DNA from: Chamaesiphon sp.
GTDB lineage: Bacteria > Cyanobacteriota > Cyanobacteriia > Cyanobacteriales > Chamaesiphonaceae
Direction of reading: 5' to 3'
Length of the DNA: 10,354 bases
Assembly (NCBI GenBank): GCA_026786125.1
Contig: JAJAYU010000103.1
Span: 1-10,354, forward strand
Shown here: piece by piece, positions 6,573 to 10,354 of the stretch
Position numbering within the stretch: position 1 is the first letter of the stretch
Layout: each line of letters begins with the position of its first letter
Position numbers and translations under genes: made by a program
The notes under the pieces: generated by a model
Databases searched by the model: none
What the model was told of the DNA's origin: nothing
Seen by the model: the letters and a program-made list of their open reading frames with translations, nothing else

Positions 6573-6612
6573 GATAGTTAAGATCTATCAGATTGAATTA
6601 TCTCCTATTATC
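6573..6612 (-). promoter_or_regulatory. Candidate brnTA promoter/operator region
   Basis: Upstream of brnT, read on the minus strand, two GATAAT boxes (complements of 6607-6612 and 6597-6602) could act as -10 elements; no convincing -35 is seen. GATAG-N7-CTATC (6573-6589) is a short inverted repeat just before the start codon and a possible BrnA site. The rest of 6567-6730 shows no gene. Confidence 0.3.
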
Positions 6613-6730
6613 GCTCATCTGAACATGTTTGGTCTATATGGCGATCGAGCCTAATTCTTTAGTAACATCTCTATTTTGGGAAATCGCAAATTTGTGTGGG
6701 AGAAAATTCAGACAGTAGGTAGATAGAATC

Positions 6731-9367
6731 TTAAGACATCGATTCTCGTAGCCCCAATGCGATTTTACTATGCTCTTCAATCTGTGACATCACCTGTCGA
6801 GCGCGACTAATTACCGTTGGGGGTAAACCTGCCAATCGTCCCGCTTCAATCCCATAAGATTTACTTGCTCCGCCTGGTTGAACTTGATGGAGGAAGATAA
6901 TTTGGTCGGGAAGTTCTTTGACTGTGACTTGATAATTTGCAACGTTGGATAGGATCGAGGCGAGTTCGTTTAGTTCGTGATAATGGGTAGCAAAAATTGT
7001 CCGCGAACCGATTTCGGTGGCGAGATATTCGGCTACTGCCCAGGCGATCGATAATCCATCAAATGTGGCTGTTCCTCGACCAATTTCATCTAATAAAACC
7101 AGAGAATTGGCGGTGGCGTGATTGAGAATGTTTGCGGTTTCATTCATTTCTACCATGAAGGTGGATTGTCCGGTGGCGAGATCGTCTACTGCGCCGACGC
7201 GGGTAAAGATGCGATCGCAAATACCTAATGTGGCGGCGGTGGCGGGGATAAAACTACCAATTTGTGCCATGATTTGGATCAGTCCTAATTGGCGTAAATA
7301 ACAACTTTTACCGCTGGCATTTGGCCCAGTCAGGATGATTAAATCGGGTGATTCGACACTGGGAGTAATGTGTTCTGGTTGTCCGAGTTGGGTGGAATTG
7401 GGGACAAAAAATCCAGCTAATAGGGCTTTTTCGACGACGGGATGACGACCATCGGTAATTTGGATTTCGCGGCTCGATACCATGTTGGGGCGAAAATAGC
7501 CTTGGGTGGCGGCGATTTCAGCTAAACCGCATAGGACATCAATTGCTGAGATACTGCGGGCTACGGTGCGGATTTGCTCGGTGTGAGCGGCTACAATGGT
7601 GCGGATTTCGACGAAGATTTCGTGTTCGATCCGATTGAGATCTTCTTGGGCGGTGAGGACGCGGACTTCCCGTTCTTTGAGTTCGGGGGTGATGTAGCGT
7701 TCTTCGTTGGTGAGGGTTTGTTTGCGGATGTAGTCGGCGGGTACTTGGTCGGCTTTGAGGCGGGAGATGCTGATATAGTAGCCAAAGGTTTTATTGAAGC
7801 CGACTTTGAGATTGGCGATGCCTGTGCGTTCCCGCTCGATCGATTCTAAATTAGCAATCCACTGAAGATCGCCACTAGCTGAGAGGCGCATTTCGTCCAG
7901 TTGGGTGTTGACTCCAGGGCGAATGATGCCGCCTTCTTTGAGCTGAATCGGTGGATGTTCGACGAGGTGGGCGGCGATATCTTGTCCCAATGCTTCGAGT
8001 TCGGCGGGGACATGGTGTAGGGTTTTCAAAAATGGAGATTTGCCTTGGTTGGCAATATTCGCGAGTTCGGGCAATTTGAGGAAGGAGTCGGCGAGGGCGA
8101 CTAAATCGCGAGCATTTGCACGTCCTGATGCGGCTTTTCCAGTCAGGCGTTCGATATCGTAAATGCGTTTGAGTAGTTGTTGGAGATCTTGGCGCAGGAA
8201 GGTGTTTTCGACGAGTTCTTGAATCGTATCCTGGCGTTTATTGATACTATGAATATCTAATAGGGGTTGCAACATCCAGCGACGTAATGCGCGTCCACCC
8301 ATTGCGGTACAGGTTCGATCGAGTGCCCACAGCAATGAACCTTGAAAGTTGCCGTCTCGAACGGTTTGAGTGATTTCCAAGTTCCGGCGAGACTGATGAT
8401 CTAGAACTAGATAATCACCCAATGAGTAGGTGCGAAGTGGTTGCAGGGCGACGGGATTACTTTTTTGGGTGGCTTCGAGATATTCTAATAAGCCGCCAGC
8501 AGCTCGTACAGCCAGGGGAAATGGCGTACACCCCAGAGATTCGAGCGATCGCATTTTAAACGTATCCAGTAGCCTTTGCTTGGCTTCTGGGAGCGTAAAT
8601 GGTGCCAGAGGACGCATGGCATAACAGAAGCAGTTCGGCAGGCTGGTAGGAAGTAAATCCGAGGTTTCGCCTGGGCGCAGTAAGCGGTTGAGATCTGGCG
8701 CAGCGATCGGAATGAGGATTTCCGGCGGTTGGAGCCGCATTAATTCCTGGGTCAGAACTTCTAAATCGCTGCTTTGGGTGGTGAGAAATTCACCTGTGGA
8801 AATATCTGTATAGGCTAACCCCCAATTATCGCCGACAAGAACGATCGCCGCGAGGAAATTATTCCGCCGCGATTGGAGCATTTCCTCTTCCTGAATCGTC
8901 CCAGGTGTCAGCACCCGCACGACTTCCCGCTTGACTAAATTACCAGCAGCTTCGGCGGCGGTTTCCATCTGATCGCACAGGGCGATCGCGTAACCTTTTT
9001 CGACTAACATGGCACAATAACGATCAACTGCATGGTGCGGTACGCCTGTCATCGGGACGCGCCCGATTTCTTTGCCGCCTTCCTTGCTCGTCAGTACTAA
9101 TTCCAATTCTCGCGCAATTGTAATCGCATCCTGAAAGAAAGTCTCGAAGAAGTCACCACAGCGGTATAGAAGTAAGGCGTGGGGATATTGCTCTTTGACT
9201 TCGACATAGTGTTGGTACATCGGCGAGAGCTTGGATTTGTCGAGCAATCGATAATCGCCGTTGCGGATTTCACTTTGACTCGTGCGAATACCAGTCAAGT
9301 CAGGAATGTTGTCAGACATGGAGAGATTATTGGTGGGGACAGAAACAAAGGCTTTTTTTTCTTGCAT
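6731..9367 (-). CDS. mutS: DNA mismatch repair protein MutS
   Basis: MutS recognises base mismatches and small loops in DNA and, after ATP binding, starts methyl-independent or MutL-dependent strand repair. The 878-residue protein shows all domains: the mismatch-binding N-terminus with GDFFETF (71-77; Phe73 and Glu75 of the F-x-E wedge), the connector and lever/clamp regions, and the ABC-type ATPase with Walker A GPNASGKS (681-688), STFMVEMNE (735-743), Walker B LVLLDE followed by [10 protein letters not shown] (756-771), and FATHYHEL (792-799). It ends soon after the helix-turn-helix dimer region ([27 protein letters not shown]) and lacks the E. coli-type tetramer tail. ATG 9367 is chosen; Met17 (9319) is an alternative, as the first 40 residues precede the conserved core. 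It is monocistronic here, with no frame breaks. Confidence 0.97.
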   Translation of the reverse strand: MQEKKAFVSVPTNNLSMSDNIPDLTGIRTSQSEIRNGDYRLLDKSKLSPMYQHYVEVKEQYPHALLLYRCGDFFETFFQDAITIARELELVLTSKEGGKEIGRVPMTGVPHHAVDRYCAMLVEKGYAIALCDQMETAAEAAGNLVKREVVRVLTPGTIQEEEMLQSRRNNFLAAIVLVGDNWGLAYTDISTGEFLTTQSSDLEVLTQELMRLQPPEILIPIAAPDLNRLLRPGETSDLLPTSLPNCFCYAMRPLAPFTLPEAKQRLLDTFKMRSLESLGCTPFPLAVRAAGGLLEYLEATQKSNPVALQPLRTYSLGDYLVLDHQSRRNLEITQTVRDGNFQGSLLWALDRTCTAMGGRALRRWMLQPLLDIHSINKRQDTIQELVENTFLRQDLQQLLKRIYDIERLTGKAASGRANARDLVALADSFLKLPELANIANQGKSPFLKTLHHVPAELEALGQDIAAHLVEHPPIQLKEGGIIRPGVNTQLDEMRLSASGDLQWIANLESIERERTGIANLKVGFNKTFGYYISISRLKADQVPADYIRKQTLTNEERYITPELKEREVRVLTAQEDLNRIEHEIFVEIRTIVAAHTEQIRTVARSISAIDVLCGLAEIAATQGYFRPNMVSSREIQITDGRHPVVEKALLAGFFVPNSTQLGQPEHITPSVESPDLIILTGPNASGKSCYLRQLGLIQIMAQIGSFIPATAATLGICDRIFTRVGAVDDLATGQSTFMVEMNETANILNHATANSLVLLDEIGRGTATFDGLSIAWAVAEYLATEIGSRTIFATHYHELNELASILSNVANYQVTVKELPDQIIFLHQVQPGGASKSYGIEAGRLAGLPPTVISRARQVMSQIEEHSKIALGLRESMS

Positions 9368-9510
9368 TAATGGCTATTTTACTAGCCCATGTTCGTAGCT
9401 AGATAGTTGATCGTTGAAATGGCTGAGATGATTCTAGAATTTGGCGCGTTAAGATTGACTGATGGTAGTATTGTCTGATTATTCGATCCAGAATACGGTC
9501 ATAAGCAAGA

Positions 9511-10354
9511 GTGCAGAATCAGCCTTTATTAAGAAGCATCGATACATTACTACTGTCTCACAGTCTTCCTGTACTTAATGATGTGCAGATAGTTGTCTTG
9601 GAAGGTACTTTAGCTGGGGACTCTTATCCGACTCTAGCCGATCGATCGACCTACACAGTGGAATATATCAGAGAAGTCGGATCGAGGCTGTGGCAGCTAT
9701 TGGCTCAGGCATTGAGTGAGCCAGTTAATAAAAAAAATATTCAATCGGTATTACAGCGTTATCAGCAATCTCTAGCAGTCGTAGCACTAGAGCGGCAATA
9801 CTTTTGGGGAGAATCGATCGATGTCTCCATTTTTTATGGTCGGACTACAGAGCTAAAAACTCTGACTAAATGGATTACGAAAGATCGCTGTCGGCTGATT
9901 GAAATTCTGGCAATGGGTGGGGTGGGTAAGACGGCTGTAGCGGTGAAAGTAGCGCATCAGGTTGCCACTGAGTTTGATTTTGTAGTGTGGCGATCGCTGC
10001 GGAATGCCCCACCTTTAGCGGATATTTTAGCGGAGACAATCGCACTGCTATCCAGACAGCAGGAAATCGAACTAGTGATCGATCCCAACACCCATCTGAG
10101 TCGGCTGATTCACTACTTAAAACAGCATCGCTGTTTATTAATTTTCGATAATGTGGAGTCGATTTTGCAGAGTGGCTCCCGCCAATATCTGGTGGGTTAT
10201 GAAGGCTACGGTGAGCTATTTCGACAGGTAGCAGAATGCGCTCATCAAAGCTGTATATTACTGACTAGCCGCGAACAAGTAGCTGAAGTTGCGAACTTAT
10301 CAGGGCATAGTTTACCAGTTCGGACATTACCACTAGCTGGACTAGCTCTTGAGG
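9511..10354 (+). CDS. NB-ARC/STAND ATPase, 5' part (runs off the window)
   Basis: An open frame from GTG 9511 to the window end encodes 281 residues with no stop. Residues about 20-82 (LNDVQ, YTVEYIREVGSRLWQLLAQALSEPVNKKNIQSVL) form the helical N-terminal domain often found before NB-ARC modules in cyanobacterial STAND proteins. FYGRTTELKTLTKWI (108-122) leads into the nucleotide-binding domain: P-loop GGVGKT (136-141), VVWRSLRNAPPL, Walker B CLLIFDNVE (208-216) and the sensor-like CILLTSRE (248-255). Such proteins usually continue into WD40 or TPR repeats and act as ATP-switched signalling or immunity-type sensors. GTG is the only ATG/GTG/TTG candidate between the in-frame TAA (9502) and the conserved region that keeps the whole N-terminal domain; the ribosome site is weak. 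The C-terminal sensor domain is outside the window. Confidence 0.88.
   Translation, partial: MQNQPLLRSIDTLLLSHSLPVLNDVQIVVLEGTLAGDSYPTLADRSTYTVEYIREVGSRLWQLLAQALSEPVNKKNIQSVLQRYQQSLAVVALERQYFWGESIDVSIFYGRTTELKTLTKWITKDRCRLIEILAMGGVGKTAVAVKVAHQVATEFDFVVWRSLRNAPPLADILAETIALLSRQQEIELVIDPNTHLSRLIHYLKQHRCLLIFDNVESILQSGSRQYLVGYEGYGELFRQVAECAHQSCILLTSREQVAEVANLSGHSLPVRTLPLAGLALE

Noticed and set aside
7574..7849. 91-codon Gly/Asp/Phe-rich plus-strand frame
   Set aside because: Antisense shadow of mutS, which is fully open and conserved here.

Overview
The window looks like cyanobacterial chromosome. The palindrome GCGATCGC (the HIP1 element of cyanobacteria) occurs six times in about 10 kb, at 5010, 5070, 7211, 8545, 8982 and 9990, where chance would give far fewer than one. 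The proteins also have cyanobacterial flavour: a long-form MutS, a urease alpha subunit, and an NB-ARC ATPase with the typical cyanobacterial N-terminal domain. Genus cannot be fixed from this stretch.

Layout, left to right. (1) 1-962: the 3' two thirds of ureC (urease alpha subunit), interrupted by an in-frame TAG and carrying several changes at normally invariant positions beside it; it reads as a decaying or split gene. (2) 963-1521: no protein gene. This stretch holds a hairpin after ureC, a ~108-bp palindromic MITE-like element, and a tRNA-Phe(GAA) on the minus strand with its own terminator and a good promoter. (3) 1522-3688: two plus-strand lipid or small-molecule enzymes, an MGAT/PlsC-like acyltransferase and a CFA-synthase/coclaurine-N-methyltransferase-like methyltransferase. 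(4) 3695-5173, minus: a two-TM membrane protein with a long coiled coil made of six 28-residue (four-heptad) repeats and an unrecognised conserved-looking C-terminal domain. (5) 5339-6566: two complete type II toxin-antitoxin modules placed tail to tail, higBA (plus) and brnTA (minus), with 32 bp between their stop codons. (6) 6731-9367, minus: mutS, intact. (7) 9511-10354, plus: the 5' part of an NB-ARC/STAND ATPase running off the window.

The part between the methyltransferase and mutS is the accessory portion: coiled-coil membrane protein, divergent higBA, convergent brnTA. With the STAND ATPase beyond mutS this resembles a stability or defence neighbourhood, but nothing in the sequence proves the genes act together. 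The shared 5' region between the coiled-coil gene and higB carries an inverted repeat (5295-5309) suitable as a HigA operator, which could couple the membrane protein to the toxin-antitoxin switch; this is inference. The most unusual single observation is the interrupted ureC.
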